Part shown: one piece after another, positions 35,072 to 43,558 of the stretch
Numbering within the stretch: the stretch's first letter is position 1
How the letters are laid out: each line of letters begins with the position of its first letter
Assembly: GCF_023702675.1 (NCBI RefSeq)
Contig: NZ_CP098478.1
Location: 1,674,001-1,738,000, forward strand
DNA length: 64,000 bases
Reading direction: 5' to 3'
DNA from: Acinetobacter sp. C26M
GTDB taxonomy: Bacteria > Pseudomonadota > Gammaproteobacteria > Pseudomonadales > Moraxellaceae
Position numbers and translations under genes: made by a program
The notes under the pieces: generated by a model
Database searches by the model: none
Told to the model about the DNA's origin: nothing
The model's input: only the letters and a program-made list of their open reading frames with translations

Positions 35072-35680
35072 ATGCGTATTTCTTTACTGTATTTGGGTAC
35101 AGCGATTTTAGCCATTTTGCTGCTGATTTCTGGAATTCAGCCTTTCGATCGAACCACGTGGTGGCTTGAAGTGATACCCGTATTGATCGCAGTCCCGTTA
35201 TTATTTGCCACTTATAAAACTTTTCCGCTCACTCATTTGTTATATGGACTGATTTTTTTGCATGCCATCGTGCTGATTGTAGGTGGGGCGTATAGCTATG
35301 CACGCGTGCCTTTGGGTTTTGAGATGGCACAATGGTTTGGTTTAGAACGGAATCCTTATGACAAAATTGGACATTTTATGCAGGGCTTTGTACCTGCCAT
35401 AGCTGCGCGTGAAATCCTGATTCGCAATCATATTTTAAGCAAAGGTAAAATGCTCAGTTCTATTGTGATCTGTATTGTATTGGCAATCAGTGCCAGTTAT
35501 GAATTGATTGAATGGGCGGCTGCATTGTCTTTGGGGCAAGGGGCAGAAGAGTTTTTGGGTACACAAGGGGATGAGTGGGATACTCAGTCAGATATGTTCT
35601 TTGCCTTGATTGGGTCGATCACAGCCTTATTGTTATTCTCTCGATGGCATGATCGACAAATTGCAAAGATTATTGAATAA
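35072..35680 (+). CDS. DUF2238 (YjdF-like) membrane protein
   Basis: 202 residues with about six membrane segments. NPYDKIGHFMQGFVPA, a conserved ASYELIEW and the acidic loop GTQGDEWDTQSDM are the DUF2238 hallmarks. The acidic and His residues at the membrane face suggest metal or substrate binding, but no function is established for the family. It is transcribed alone; its terminator overlaps the end of the convergent MFS gene. Confidence 0.88.
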   Translation: MRISLLYLGTAILAILLLISGIQPFDRTTWWLEVIPVLIAVPLLFATYKTFPLTHLLYGLIFLHAIVLIVGGAYSYARVPLGFEMAQWFGLERNPYDKIGHFMQGFVPAIAAREILIRNHILSKGKMLSSIVICIVLAISASYELIEWAAALSLGQGAEEFLGTQGDEWDTQSDMFFALIGSITALLLFSRWHDRQIAKIIE

Positions 35681-35689
35681 CCCAAGGAG

Positions 35690-35728
35690 ATGAATCTGCC
35701 GTTAAGACACCACAGATTCATTTTTTTG
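35690..35728 (+). terminator. Terminator overlapping the 3' end of the convergent MFS gene
   Basis: ATGAATCTG (35690-35698) pairs with CAGATTCAT (35713-35721), followed by seven Ts. The right arm lies within the last codons of the MFS gene on the opposite strand. Confidence 0.75.
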
Positions 35729-36922
35729 TGAGTATTTGGCATACGCCAGTGCAATCAATAGAATTGCTAAGCCACCTAAGCTTAATACAAAACCAACCCA
35801 GATCGGCGCTAGCCACCCCATATTGTGGCTGAGAACCCATCCGCCTAAGAATGCACCGAGCGCATTGGCTAAGTTGAAAGCTGAATGATTCAGTGAGGCT
35901 GCCAAAGTTTGTGCATCACCTGCGATATCCATCAAATGGGTTTGCAAGGCACCGCCTAGACCAATCACGGTAAACCCAATCAGGAATAGGGCTGTAATTG
36001 CGGTATAGAGATTGGACATCATAAAACTGGCCGCAACAAAGGCGAGTGCAGAACTGATTAGGATGCCAATAATGGTTTTAAATAGATTTTTGTCTGCCAA
36101 CCAGCCGGCAACTAAGCCACCAATCACCATACCAACACCCCAAATCGCGAGGGCCACAGGCACCACGCGGATATCGGCATGGGTATATTCGGTTAGGATT
36201 GGTGAGACATAACTATACACCGAGAACATGCCACCAAAGCCAATGGCACCAACGGCGAGGGTGAGCCACATATTGATATTTTTTAAACCCGCCATCTCCG
36301 CTTTGATACTGGCAGTTTTCTGTAATGGGATATTGGGAACAAATAGGCTGACACCGATCAGGGTAATAAACGCAATCACCGCAGAAAACTCAAAACCTGA
36401 TTTCCAGCCAAATTGTTGACCCAGCCATGTGGCAATCGGTACGCCAATAACATTGGCAATTGTTAAACCCATCATGACCTGTGCAATCGCAGTGGCACGA
36501 CGCTGTTTGCCAGCCAGTTCAGCCGCAACCAATGCTGCTACACCAAAGTAAGCACCGTGCGGAAAACCGGCAATAAAGCGAGACAGCAACATAGCTTCTG
36601 GTGTGGTTGCAAACGCGGTTGCTGCATTGGCCAAACCATAAAAAAGCATCAAGCTGAGCAATAGCATCTTTCGTGGTACTTTTGCCCCTAAAATCGCAAT
36701 AATCGGCGCACCCACCATAACACCGAGTGCATAGGCACTGATGAAATAGCCTGCATGCGGCACACTGACATTTAAATCGGTGGCAATTTCCTGGATTAGT
36801 CCCATCGCCACAAATTCGGTGGTGCCGATACAGAAACTACCAACAGCAAGGGAGAAAATAACCAGAAATAAAGAATAGTTGTGTGAGGGTGTGGAATCTA
36901 AGGGAGAGCTTGGCGAGGACAT
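35702..36922 (-). CDS. MFS transporter, DHA1 drug/sugar-efflux type (AraJ/YdhP-like)
   Basis: 406 residues with 12 predicted membrane helices. FCIGTTEFVAMGLIQEIATD in helix 1 and the motif A-like loop GAKVPRKMLL, plus RFIAGFPHGAYFG, place it in the AraJ/YdhP/PbuE-like efflux group of DHA1. These proton-driven exporters move arabinose, purines or drugs; the substrate here is unknown. It stands alone and converges on the DUF2238 gene, with only 21 bases between stop codons. Confidence 0.9.
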   Translation of the reverse strand: MSSPSSPLDSTPSHNYSLFLVIFSLAVGSFCIGTTEFVAMGLIQEIATDLNVSVPHAGYFISAYALGVMVGAPIIAILGAKVPRKMLLLSLMLFYGLANAATAFATTPEAMLLSRFIAGFPHGAYFGVAALVAAELAGKQRRATAIAQVMMGLTIANVIGVPIATWLGQQFGWKSGFEFSAVIAFITLIGVSLFVPNIPLQKTASIKAEMAGLKNINMWLTLAVGAIGFGGMFSVYSYVSPILTEYTHADIRVVPVALAIWGVGMVIGGLVAGWLADKNLFKTIIGILISSALAFVAASFMMSNLYTAITALFLIGFTVIGLGGALQTHLMDIAGDAQTLAASLNHSAFNLANALGAFLGGWVLSHNMGWLAPIWVGFVLSLGGLAILLIALAYAKYSQKNESVVS

Positions 36923-37037
36923 AATATTTCGAGTTAAAAAGTACTGCTGTATTATATTCGACTCGCTTTAGGAAAGGTGAAATGGAACACAATTTTTATC
37001 GCAATTGGTTTGCAGATACAGCATAAAAATTGATTAA

Positions 37038-37056
37038 TTGAATGATAATTGTTTTC
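37038..37056 (+). promoter_or_regulatory. Fur-box candidate overlapping promoter of DUF4198 gene
   Basis: TTGAATGATAATTGTTTTC matches 13 of 19 positions of the Fur consensus and sits immediately before a perfect -10 TATAAT (37064-37069), where a repressor would block RNA polymerase. Confidence 0.6.
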
Positions 37057-37117
37057 ATTTATGTATAATGCAAAGCAGACAATTTTTAGCTGAATGTTTA
37101 TAAAGGGTGGGAAGAGA

Positions 37118-37909
37118 GTGAAAAAATTATTAATCAGTTCATTGGTTGTAGTGTCAGGTTATAGCTTTGCTCATGAACCCTATGTTGCACCGCTTGCATA
37201 TACAACGGAACAAACCCAAGTTGCAATAATCTCGGGTTATGCAGAAGAAGCTTTACAGAGTGAATATGCATTAAAAGATGCGAAGTTTGAAATTACGTCA
37301 CCAAATCATACTAAAACCACAATTGAGCCAGATTCTAAGCTCGGTTCGGCAACAGTATTTGACTTGAAATTGCCTGAAGCAGGGACTTATACGGTCAAAA
37401 CCAGTGCCAGTTATCCATTGAAATATGTGCAAGATCAAAAAGAATGGAAAATGTTCTTTGATATGCCAGCAGACAAAGCACCTGCCAAAGCTGAGCGTGA
37501 TTTTGTCATCCCTTCGGATTTAAAAGCGAAAAAATTTACACCTGTCGAAATTACCCGTGAATGGACATTTTTGACTTATGTGTCTAAAGAAAAGAGCACG
37601 CCAGTGCAGGCAAGCACAGCATCGATTCAAGTTGAGTTTTTAACCCATCCAAGTGAGCTAAAGGCCAATCAAACGGTGAAGATTAAGGTATCGAAAGCCA
37701 ATCAAGCATTGACCAATGCCAATGTGGTCATTCGTGCTAAAGGTGCAACAGATAAGCAAGGCATAAGCTTTAAGACTGCTGCAGATGGTAGTGCTGATTT
37801 AGTTTTTGCTAAAGCAGGCGAATACCTGATTGAAGTTAGCGAAGCGGTCGATGCAAAGCAAAAGCCAAGCAATCAGTTCTATAGCATTATCAGTGTTGCT
37901 GTAAATTAA
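37118..37909 (+). CDS. DUF4198 periplasmic protein, probably iron-regulated
   Basis: About 263 residues from a GTG at 37118, which follows a purine-rich GGTGGGAAGAG and gives a clean signal peptide (KKLLISSLVVVSGYSFA). An upstream ATG at 37094 would add eight residues without a ribosome-binding site. The mature protein starts HEPYVAPLAY, consistent with the DUF4198 family, and is made of two beta-rich Ig-like domains, the second about 170-260 with VKIKVSKANQALTNANVVI. DUF4198 proteins often sit beside metal or TonB uptake systems. The Fur-like box over its promoter suggests induction by iron limitation. Confidence 0.85.
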   Translation: MKKLLISSLVVVSGYSFAHEPYVAPLAYTTEQTQVAIISGYAEEALQSEYALKDAKFEITSPNHTKTTIEPDSKLGSATVFDLKLPEAGTYTVKTSASYPLKYVQDQKEWKMFFDMPADKAPAKAERDFVIPSDLKAKKFTPVEITREWTFLTYVSKEKSTPVQASTASIQVEFLTHPSELKANQTVKIKVSKANQALTNANVVIRAKGATDKQGISFKTAADGSADLVFAKAGEYLIEVSEAVDAKQKPSNQFYSIISVAVN

Positions 37910-37916
37910 GAAGCGA

Positions 37917-37949
37917 AAAGGCTAATTCTGATGAATTAGCCTTTTATTT
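37917..37949 (+). terminator. Intrinsic terminator after DUF4198 gene
   Basis: AAAAGGCTAATTC / GAATTAGCCTTTT, 13 bp with a 4-base loop; it can also serve the convergent queH gene in part. Confidence 0.9.
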
Positions 37950-37960
37950 CAATGTCACTT

Positions 37961-38656
37961 TTATTGATTTGACTCATCATCCATGGCATTACTATAAAAT
38001 TTAACGCCCAATTTAATTCGATCACGACCATTGCTCATACGCCATCGATTACTATCTCTAAGCGAATAAACACAACCACAATATTCCTGTTGATAGAACT
38101 CTTCGCGTTTGCTGATTTCTAGCATGCGTACCGCACCACCATGTTTACGCCAGTTATAGTCCCAATATTGAATATCAGGATAATGTGCAGCAGCACGTAG
38201 ACCACAGTCATTGATTTGCTGCATATTCTTCCAACGTGAAATACCCAGTGAACTGCTGATCAAGCTAAAGCCATTCTCATAGGCATATAGTGCTGTGCGT
38301 TCAAAGCGCATATCAAAACACATGGTGCAGCGAATACCTTTTTCAGGCTCATTTTCCATGCCTTTGGCACGTGCAAACCAGTTATCTGTGTCATAGTCAC
38401 AATCGATAAATGGAATATTATGCTTCTCGGCAAAGCGAATATTTTCCTCTTTACGGATTAGATATTCTTTGACTGGATGGATATTGGGATTATAGAAAAA
38501 AATTGAAAAGTCGATGCCTGACTCAATCAAGGTTTCCATCACCTCACCTGAACATGGGGCACAGCATGAATGCAGCAACAGTTTGTCGTGTCCTTCAGGG
38601 AGGCTGAGTGTTTGGCGTTCAAGTGTCTTTTGACTTTGATGGGTCATCGTAGGCAT
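37961..38656 (-). CDS. queH: Epoxyqueuosine reductase QueH
   Basis: 231 residues. [11 protein letters not shown] with Cys31, Cys32 and Cys35, CTMC (Cys110, Cys113) and the late CGC (193-195) are the conserved Cys of QueH (formerly DUF208), which binds an Fe-S cluster and a second metal. It carries out the last step of tRNA queuosine synthesis, reducing epoxyqueuosine, and replaces the unrelated QueG. There is no other queuosine gene in the window. It is divergent from metR with a 390-base spacer that holds two MetR boxes. Confidence 0.93.
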   Translation of the reverse strand: MPTMTHQSQKTLERQTLSLPEGHDKLLLHSCCAPCSGEVMETLIESGIDFSIFFYNPNIHPVKEYLIRKEENIRFAEKHNIPFIDCDYDTDNWFARAKGMENEPEKGIRCTMCFDMRFERTALYAYENGFSLISSSLGISRWKNMQQINDCGLRAAAHYPDIQYWDYNWRKHGGAVRMLEISKREEFYQQEYCGCVYSLRDSNRWRMSNGRDRIKLGVKFYSNAMDDESNQ

Positions 38657-38836
38657 GGTCTGCAGCAGATAATCGTCTATTGTAAAAGTTTTAAAAGCTT
38701 GTTGCGGTTGAATTAAATGAAATGTTCTCAGTTCATGCTGAAAATTTTTTAATAAAGATTACTTCAATCTTTACAGCATCTTTTTTGCTTTGGTTTAAGT
38801 TTTCTATCAAGACTGAGATGTTCACGTCAGCCAAGA

Positions 38837-38849
38837 TGAATATATTTCA
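38837..38849. promoter_or_regulatory. MetR box 1
   Basis: TGAATATATTTCA fits the MetR recognition pattern TGAA-N5-TTCA exactly. Confidence 0.7.
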
Positions 38850-38912
38850 TTTGATGTAAAAATGATGAATTAAAATCAAGATTGAGACAAGCTCATTAAT
38901 TTAATGCTAAGA

Positions 38913-38925
38913 TGAATTATATTCA
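38913..38925. promoter_or_regulatory. MetR box 2
   Basis: TGAATTATATTCA, a second exact TGAA-N5-TTCA, is centred 76 bases from box 1, close to seven helical turns. Confidence 0.7.
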
Positions 38926-39046
38926 ATAAAATCCTTTCCGACCTTTTAAAAGGATGGATAACCTAGTATTCAAAATCTGATTATGTGAGGTGCTAAGTTT
39001 CCCTTAAAAAGGGAAATTTAGAGGATTTAACTGCTAGGCCATTACT

Positions 39047-39967
39047 ATGCTAGAACTTCGTCATTTAAAAACTTTAATTGCTTTAAGAGAACACGGTTCA
39101 TTGGTCTCTGCTGCAACAGATCTATGTCTTACCCCATCTGCAATTTCACATCAATTAAAAGAATTGGATCACTGGTATGGGGTAGAGGTTGTAAATCGTC
39201 GTAGCCGCCCTGTGAGTTTTTCCAATGTGGGGGAACGTTTACTTAAACTGGCAGATGATGTATTGCCTCAGGTGCAAATTGCGCAAACCGATATTACGCG
39301 TATTGTGCATGGGCAAACTGGGCGAATTATTTTCTCATCTGAATGCCATAGCTGCTTTGATTGGTTGATGCCGTTACTCAATCAATATCGTCTGCAATAT
39401 CCTGACGTAGATTTGGATTTCGCTGCGGGCTTTGAGTCTAACCCTCATGAACTCTTGCAAAATGCTGAGTTTGATCTATTGATTACGGCTGATCCAATTG
39501 CATTAAAAGGGATTGAGTATTTCCCGATCTTTGAATATGAGTCACGTTTGGTGCTATCGAATACCCATCCTTTGGTACGTGCCGATCATGTTTCAGTACA
39601 AGACTTAGCTGAAGAAACCTTGATTACCTATCCTGTTGATAAACATCGCTTGGATATCATGGCGCATTTATTTATCCCTGAAAATATTCAACCCAAGCAT
39701 ATTCGGACCACTGATTTGACTCAGATGTTGATCCAATTGGTGGCAAGTGGACGCGGTATAGCCGCTTTGCCAGATTGGGTGGTAAATGAGTATGAGCAAA
39801 AAGGCTGGGTGGTGAGCCGCCGTTTGGACTGTGTTTCACCTCAAGGTTTAAGACGCAAGTTATATGCAGGTTATCGTGCCGAAGACAAAGAAAAGAATTA
39901 TTTTGAAGGTTTTATTAAGCAACTGGAGAAATTTTCAAAGTTACGTACAGTCTATTATGAAGAATAA
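39047..39967 (+). CDS. metR: LysR-family regulator of methionine genes, MetR
   Basis: 306 residues. The N-terminal winged HTH (about 1-62, SAISHQLKELDHWYGVEVV) and the effector domain both follow E. coli MetR closely: SECHSCFDWLMPLL, LQNAEFDLLITADP, LVLSNTHPL, ITYPV-RLD and GIAALPDWVV all have direct counterparts. MetR activates metE, metH and related genes with homocysteine as co-inducer and often represses its own gene. The two TGAA-N5-TTCA sites upstream support both identity and autoregulation. A hairpin without a T-run lies after the gene. Confidence 0.92.
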   Translation: MLELRHLKTLIALREHGSLVSAATDLCLTPSAISHQLKELDHWYGVEVVNRRSRPVSFSNVGERLLKLADDVLPQVQIAQTDITRIVHGQTGRIIFSSECHSCFDWLMPLLNQYRLQYPDVDLDFAAGFESNPHELLQNAEFDLLITADPIALKGIEYFPIFEYESRLVLSNTHPLVRADHVSVQDLAEETLITYPVDKHRLDIMAHLFIPENIQPKHIRTTDLTQMLIQLVASGRGIAALPDWVVNEYEQKGWVVSRRLDCVSPQGLRRKLYAGYRAEDKEKNYFEGFIKQLEKFSKLRTVYYEE

Positions 39968-39983
39968 TAAGCTTTGGTTATTC

Positions 39984-40014
39984 CAAAGGTAGCTGGGTAA
40001 AACCACTACCTTTG
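39984..40014 (+). terminator. Possible terminator after metR
   Basis: CAAAGGTAG / CTACCTTTG, a 9-bp perfect stem with a 13-base loop but no T-run; termination is uncertain. Confidence 0.4.
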
Positions 40015-40056
40015 CATTGGTCGGGATCGTGTTGTCAGTTCATCATTTTAAAGCAA

Positions 40057-40512
40057 CTAAGATTTCCCTATCAGCAAGGATAAGATTCCTGCGGCAATCA
40101 GTGGACCAACAGGGACACCTCTGAGTAGCGCAACACCTGCGACAGTTCCAATCAGAAGGCCAGCTACCACATCGGGTTGATTACTCATTAGCTTGACGCC
40201 ACGGCCACCAAGCCATGCCACTAATAAGCCAACAGCGATCGCAGCTAGGGATTTGATACTGATAAACGATTTCAGAATACTTTCACCGCTAATTTTGCCA
40301 CTTGCGATAGGTGCCAGTACGCCAATTGTCAGGATGATAATACCAATATTCAGACCATGATTTTGAATATAAGGGAAAAATTGATTTAAAGGCGTAAGCT
40401 TGACTAAAATCAGGCAAGCAGCGGCTACTGTTACGGCCGTGTTTTGACTAAAGATCCCGCAGCCCAATAAAACAAGCAGAACCAATAAGTTGACATCGAA
40501 TTGTGAAAACAT
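40057..40512 (-). CDS. DUF441 (YeaL-like) membrane protein
   Basis: 151 residues, about four to five membrane helices. The SGKIS loop after the TIGVLAPIA helix, [11 protein letters not shown] and the ending [15 protein letters not shown] are the DUF441 pattern. The family is widespread and uncharacterised. It is a single gene with the same direction as the oxidase upstream, from which a terminator separates it. Confidence 0.9.
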   Translation of the reverse strand: MFSQFDVNLLVLLVLLGCGIFSQNTAVTVAAACLILVKLTPLNQFFPYIQNHGLNIGIIILTIGVLAPIASGKISGESILKSFISIKSLAAIAVGLLVAWLGGRGVKLMSNQPDVVAGLLIGTVAGVALLRGVPVGPLIAAGILSLLIGKS

Positions 40513-40627
40513 GCGCGAAATGTTTAGGGGAAAGAAAGTTGAATTATATCGTAAATTGAGAGCCGACTTTGGCTAAATTAGCATTTGAACTTCATGGCGC
40601 ATCGATACTCTGTTTTTCTGAATCTAT

Positions 40628-40664
40628 AAAAAGCCATCATTCAACAGAAATGTTGAAGATGGCT
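40628..40664 (-). terminator. Intrinsic terminator after HDO oxidase gene
   Basis: On the minus strand AGCCATC-TTCAAC pairs with GTTGAA-t-GATGGCT (one bulge) and is followed by five Ts. Confidence 0.75.
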
Positions 40665-40680
40665 GCTTGATGTAGGGAAA

Positions 40681-41535
40681 TTAAGCCAGTTTTTTAAATG
40701 TTCCATAATATGCAATTTGTTCATCCCAGAACTGTTCCCACAAATCACAATATTCAAGACAAATTTGGCGGATCGATGCATATTCAGATTCGACACAGGC
40801 CTGCGCCAATACGAACCATAAATCATCTTCATGATCATCATCCGCAGCTTCCGCTGTTGCATCATGTGAAACGCCATGTACAAAGTAGTATCCACTATCT
40901 ACATCAAAGCCTACAGCATTGGTAGCCTGACGTAATGCAGGGCTAAATAAAATGACTTCTTCTTCTGCCACAGCCAACAACGCAGAGACAGCTTGATAGC
41001 TATCAAATGAGTTTTCCAAATAGTTGCGAACACGTTGAGAAATAAGAGAAGGTTGGTAGTCATTACGTTCTGATTGACTGAGTTCAAAGTCATTTAACAC
41101 ATCTTCAAACAGTGGGTAGTGCGCATATTCTGGATTACCAGAATAGTAGCCTTCTTCATCGAGACCAGGACGGAAACCGAATTCATCTAAAATATTAAGA
41201 TTAAGTAAAAAGCGCGGGAACATTTTAGAGCCAGATAATAAACGTGGTTCTAATTGTTTAGTTTGAAATTGTGCCATTAGTAATGCATCAGTAAATACCT
41301 GTACGATGGCATGGCGATATTCTAAATGAATGTGTTTTAAGGTTTCTTTATCAATTACACCGTCATTTAAAAGTTGAATGGCTGGGTGGCGTGAAACAGG
41401 ATGATTTGAAATTTCCTCGCGTAATTGTTTCAGAAAGTTCAGATTCTTGTTCCATTGTTCTGCAGAAATACTATTCTTCATTCCTTCAATAGCTTTCTGT
41501 CTTGGGTTGTTAAAGTTTTCAAATTTTTTTGGCAT
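40681..41535 (-). CDS. Haem-oxygenase-like iron-containing oxidase
   Basis: 284 residues, all-helical, of the haem-oxygenase-like diiron oxidase (HDO) superfamily that includes UndA, SznF and CADD. Likely metal ligands are Glu72 and His75 (HLEYRH), Glu118 (LDEFGF), His139 (EYAHYPLFED), Glu191-193 (AVAEEEV) and His220 or His224 with the acidic patch after it. Members use Fe and O2 for oxidative cleavage or N-oxygenation of small substrates; UndA makes 1-undecene from lauric acid. No biosynthetic partner is nearby, so the substrate is unknown. The gene is preceded by a 448-base non-coding region. Confidence 0.72.
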   Translation of the reverse strand: MPKKFENFNNPRQKAIEGMKNSISAEQWNKNLNFLKQLREEISNHPVSRHPAIQLLNDGVIDKETLKHIHLEYRHAIVQVFTDALLMAQFQTKQLEPRLLSGSKMFPRFLLNLNILDEFGFRPGLDEEGYYSGNPEYAHYPLFEDVLNDFELSQSERNDYQPSLISQRVRNYLENSFDSYQAVSALLAVAEEEVILFSPALRQATNAVGFDVDSGYYFVHGVSHDATAEAADDDHEDDLWFVLAQACVESEYASIRQICLEYCDLWEQFWDEQIAYYGTFKKLA

Positions 41536-41983
41536 AGTCTTGTACTCGATGAATTAATAATATTATTGCTTTTCCAATTATTTAGTTAGATTTTTTTTGG
41601 TTGCTTATGAATATAACTATTAGTTCAACCAAACATCTTTTTATTGGATGATTTAAATATAAAATGATTTTTTTGTGAAATCAATTTATTAAGTCGGCTA
41701 AAAAATAGTAAGAAAGTTTATGAATTAACTTAACTGTAAGAAAAAGGTGAAATGTTTCACGGAAAAAACAAATGTTTTAAAAATAGAAAGATTTTTTTAC
41801 AAATGATCTTGTATGTAGACTGATTTTTACATACCCTATAAGAGGGAAAATTAAGAAAATATGACTTTTCTATAATGCTCTTAAAATAACATAAACATAC
41901 ATAGTGGCCAGAACTTTCCAGCATGTAAACTATGTCTAAAAAATGCATTAAATTTTTTGATAGAATTCTAAAAGGATAATAAA
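41536..41983. other. Divergent AT-rich spacer between HDO oxidase and TetR genes
   Basis: This 448-base region has no believable gene. It includes a spaced inverted repeat (ACATAGT at 41899-41905 and ACTATGT at 41929-41935) close to the tetR start and several A/T tracts. The two divergent promoters presumably lie here. Confidence 0.5.
41899..41935. promoter_or_regulatory. Spaced inverted repeat upstream of tetR-type gene
   Basis: ACATAGT and its exact reverse complement ACTATGT are separated by 23 bases. TetR operators are usually tighter palindromes, so this is a weak operator candidate. Confidence 0.3.
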
Positions 41984-42544
41984 ATGTCAAAAAAAGAAGA
42001 TATTATTACAACGGCTCTAGACCTTTTTAACCGTCATAACTACAGCTCTGTGGGTGTGGATCGAATTATTAGTGAGTCGGGCGTTGCTAAAATGACTTTC
42101 TACAAATACTTTCCATCCAAAGAGAACCTGATCGAAGAGTGTTTATCTCGAAGGAATAAAAGTATTCAGGCAGCCATTGAACATGAAATTAGCTTAATTC
42201 CAGCAGATGATTATCTGGGGAAAATCAAGGCAGTCTATTTTTGGCATTTGTCTTGGTTTAATTCAGATGATTTTCATGGCTGTATGTTTCAAAAAGCTTC
42301 TTTAGAAATACTACAACAATATCCTTCAATTATTGGGCCAATTGTAGAGTATCGTGAGTGGTTAATGGCTTTGGTTGAGAATTTATTTGAAAAGGCCAAG
42401 GTATTTCAACCACATGTACTTACAGCGATGTATATCAATATCCTCGATGGTATGACAGCGTATGCAAAAGTGAATAAGGATCATGCACAAATTGAAGAGT
42501 GTTGGTATTATATTGAGCGTCTGATTCATTTAGACGCAGCTTAA
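41984..42544 (+). CDS. TetR/AcrR-family regulator
   Basis: 186 residues. The N-terminal TetR HTH (about 4-50: IITTALDLFNRHNYSSVGVDRII, then GVAKMTFYKYFPSKENLI) is complete. The C-terminal ligand domain (about 75-180) is variable and includes FHGCMFQKAS. AGGAT before the ATG supports the start. It is divergent from the HDO oxidase gene, which makes that oxidase its most likely target. The ligand cannot be inferred. Confidence 0.92.
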   Translation: MSKKEDIITTALDLFNRHNYSSVGVDRIISESGVAKMTFYKYFPSKENLIEECLSRRNKSIQAAIEHEISLIPADDYLGKIKAVYFWHLSWFNSDDFHGCMFQKASLEILQQYPSIIGPIVEYREWLMALVENLFEKAKVFQPHVLTAMYINILDGMTAYAKVNKDHAQIEECWYYIERLIHLDAA

Positions 42545-42627
42545 TGAATCATTTTATTTAGTTTTATTAAATGACGGTTTATGAAAATTAATATAAATAA
42601 AAATTAAGCTTAATTTAAATCATATTT

Positions 42628-42661
42628 AAAAAAAAAGCCGAGGTTAACACCTCGGCTTTTC
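42628..42661. terminator. Bidirectional intrinsic terminator
   Basis: AAAAGCCGAGGT / ACCTCGGCTTTT with a 4-base loop, between the convergent tetR and fpr genes. Confidence 0.93.
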
Positions 42662-42678
42662 TCTATTATTGATAAGTA

Positions 42679-43458
42679 TTATTTTTCAACGAATGCTCGT
42701 TCGATGACATAATCACCCATAACGCCCATGCGTGGTGATTCAACTAAACCATGTTCATCTAATAGTGCTGCAACATCTTTAAGGAAAGCAGGGCTACCAC
42801 ATAGCATTGCACGATCAGTTTCACGGTTGAAACGTGGTAAACCAATTTTTTCAAATAGCTCGCCAGATTCAATTGCAGTTGTTACACGACCTTGAGTGTG
42901 GAATGGTTCACGTGTCACAGTCGGGTAATATACCAATTTGTCTTTGATGCCTAATTCTTCAAAGAATTCATGGTTTGGAAGTTCATTTAAGATCAAATCT
43001 TGATAAGCAAGTTCAGATACATAACGTGTACCGTGAACCATAATTACTTTTTCAAACTTTTCGTAAGTTTCTGGATCACGAAGGAGCGAAAGGAATGGTG
43101 CAAGACCTGTACCAGAAGATAGAAGGTATAAATTTTTACCTGGTAATAGATCATCGTGTACTAAAGTGCCTGTAGGTTTTTTAGAAATCAGGATTTCGTC
43201 GCCCACTTGTACTTTTTGTAAAATAGAAGTTAATGGACCGTCTTGTACTTTAATAGAGAAGAATTCGAGTTCTTCTTCATAATTCGCACTCGCGATCGAA
43301 TAAGCACGCATTAAAGGCTTACCATTCACTTCAAGACCGATCATCACAAACTGACCATTTTTAAAACGTAAGCTAGTGTCGCGTGTAGTTTTAAAACTGA
43401 AAAGCGTGTCATTCCAGTGGTGAACATGAGTAATGCGTTCAACGTTAAAAGCAGCCAT
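42679..43458 (-). CDS. fpr: Ferredoxin/flavodoxin--NADP+ reductase
   Basis: 259 residues, the size of bacterial Fpr. The FAD-binding motif R51-A-Y-S54 and GPLTSIL, the NADP-binding SSGTGLAPFLS (about 114-124) and VHGTRY, and the C-terminal VIERAFVEK are as in the gammaproteobacterial subclass I enzymes. Fpr passes electrons between NADPH and ferredoxin or flavodoxin and helps with oxidative stress and Fe-S repair. Single gene, divergent from trmO. Confidence 0.94.
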   Translation of the reverse strand: MAAFNVERITHVHHWNDTLFSFKTTRDTSLRFKNGQFVMIGLEVNGKPLMRAYSIASANYEEELEFFSIKVQDGPLTSILQKVQVGDEILISKKPTGTLVHDDLLPGKNLYLLSSGTGLAPFLSLLRDPETYEKFEKVIMVHGTRYVSELAYQDLILNELPNHEFFEELGIKDKLVYYPTVTREPFHTQGRVTTAIESGELFEKIGLPRFNRETDRAMLCGSPAFLKDVAALLDEHGLVESPRMGVMGDYVIERAFVEK

Positions 43459-43558
43459 TAAAGGTCTCGATCACAGTTAAAAGAAACAGATCGCTATTCT
43501 AATCTAAAATCATTCTCGATAAACTGAATATATTTAATTGTGTTTATAAGAAAAAGTG

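Larger units (their letters stand above)
38657..39046. other. Divergent spacer between queH and metR with regulatory sites
   Basis: This 390-base gap holds two perfect TGAA-N5-TTCA sites, a 12-bp palindrome CCTTTTAAAAGG (38942-38953) and a short hairpin TTTCCCTT-AAA-AAGGGAAA (38998-39016) close to the metR start. No gene is seen on either strand. Confidence 0.6.
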
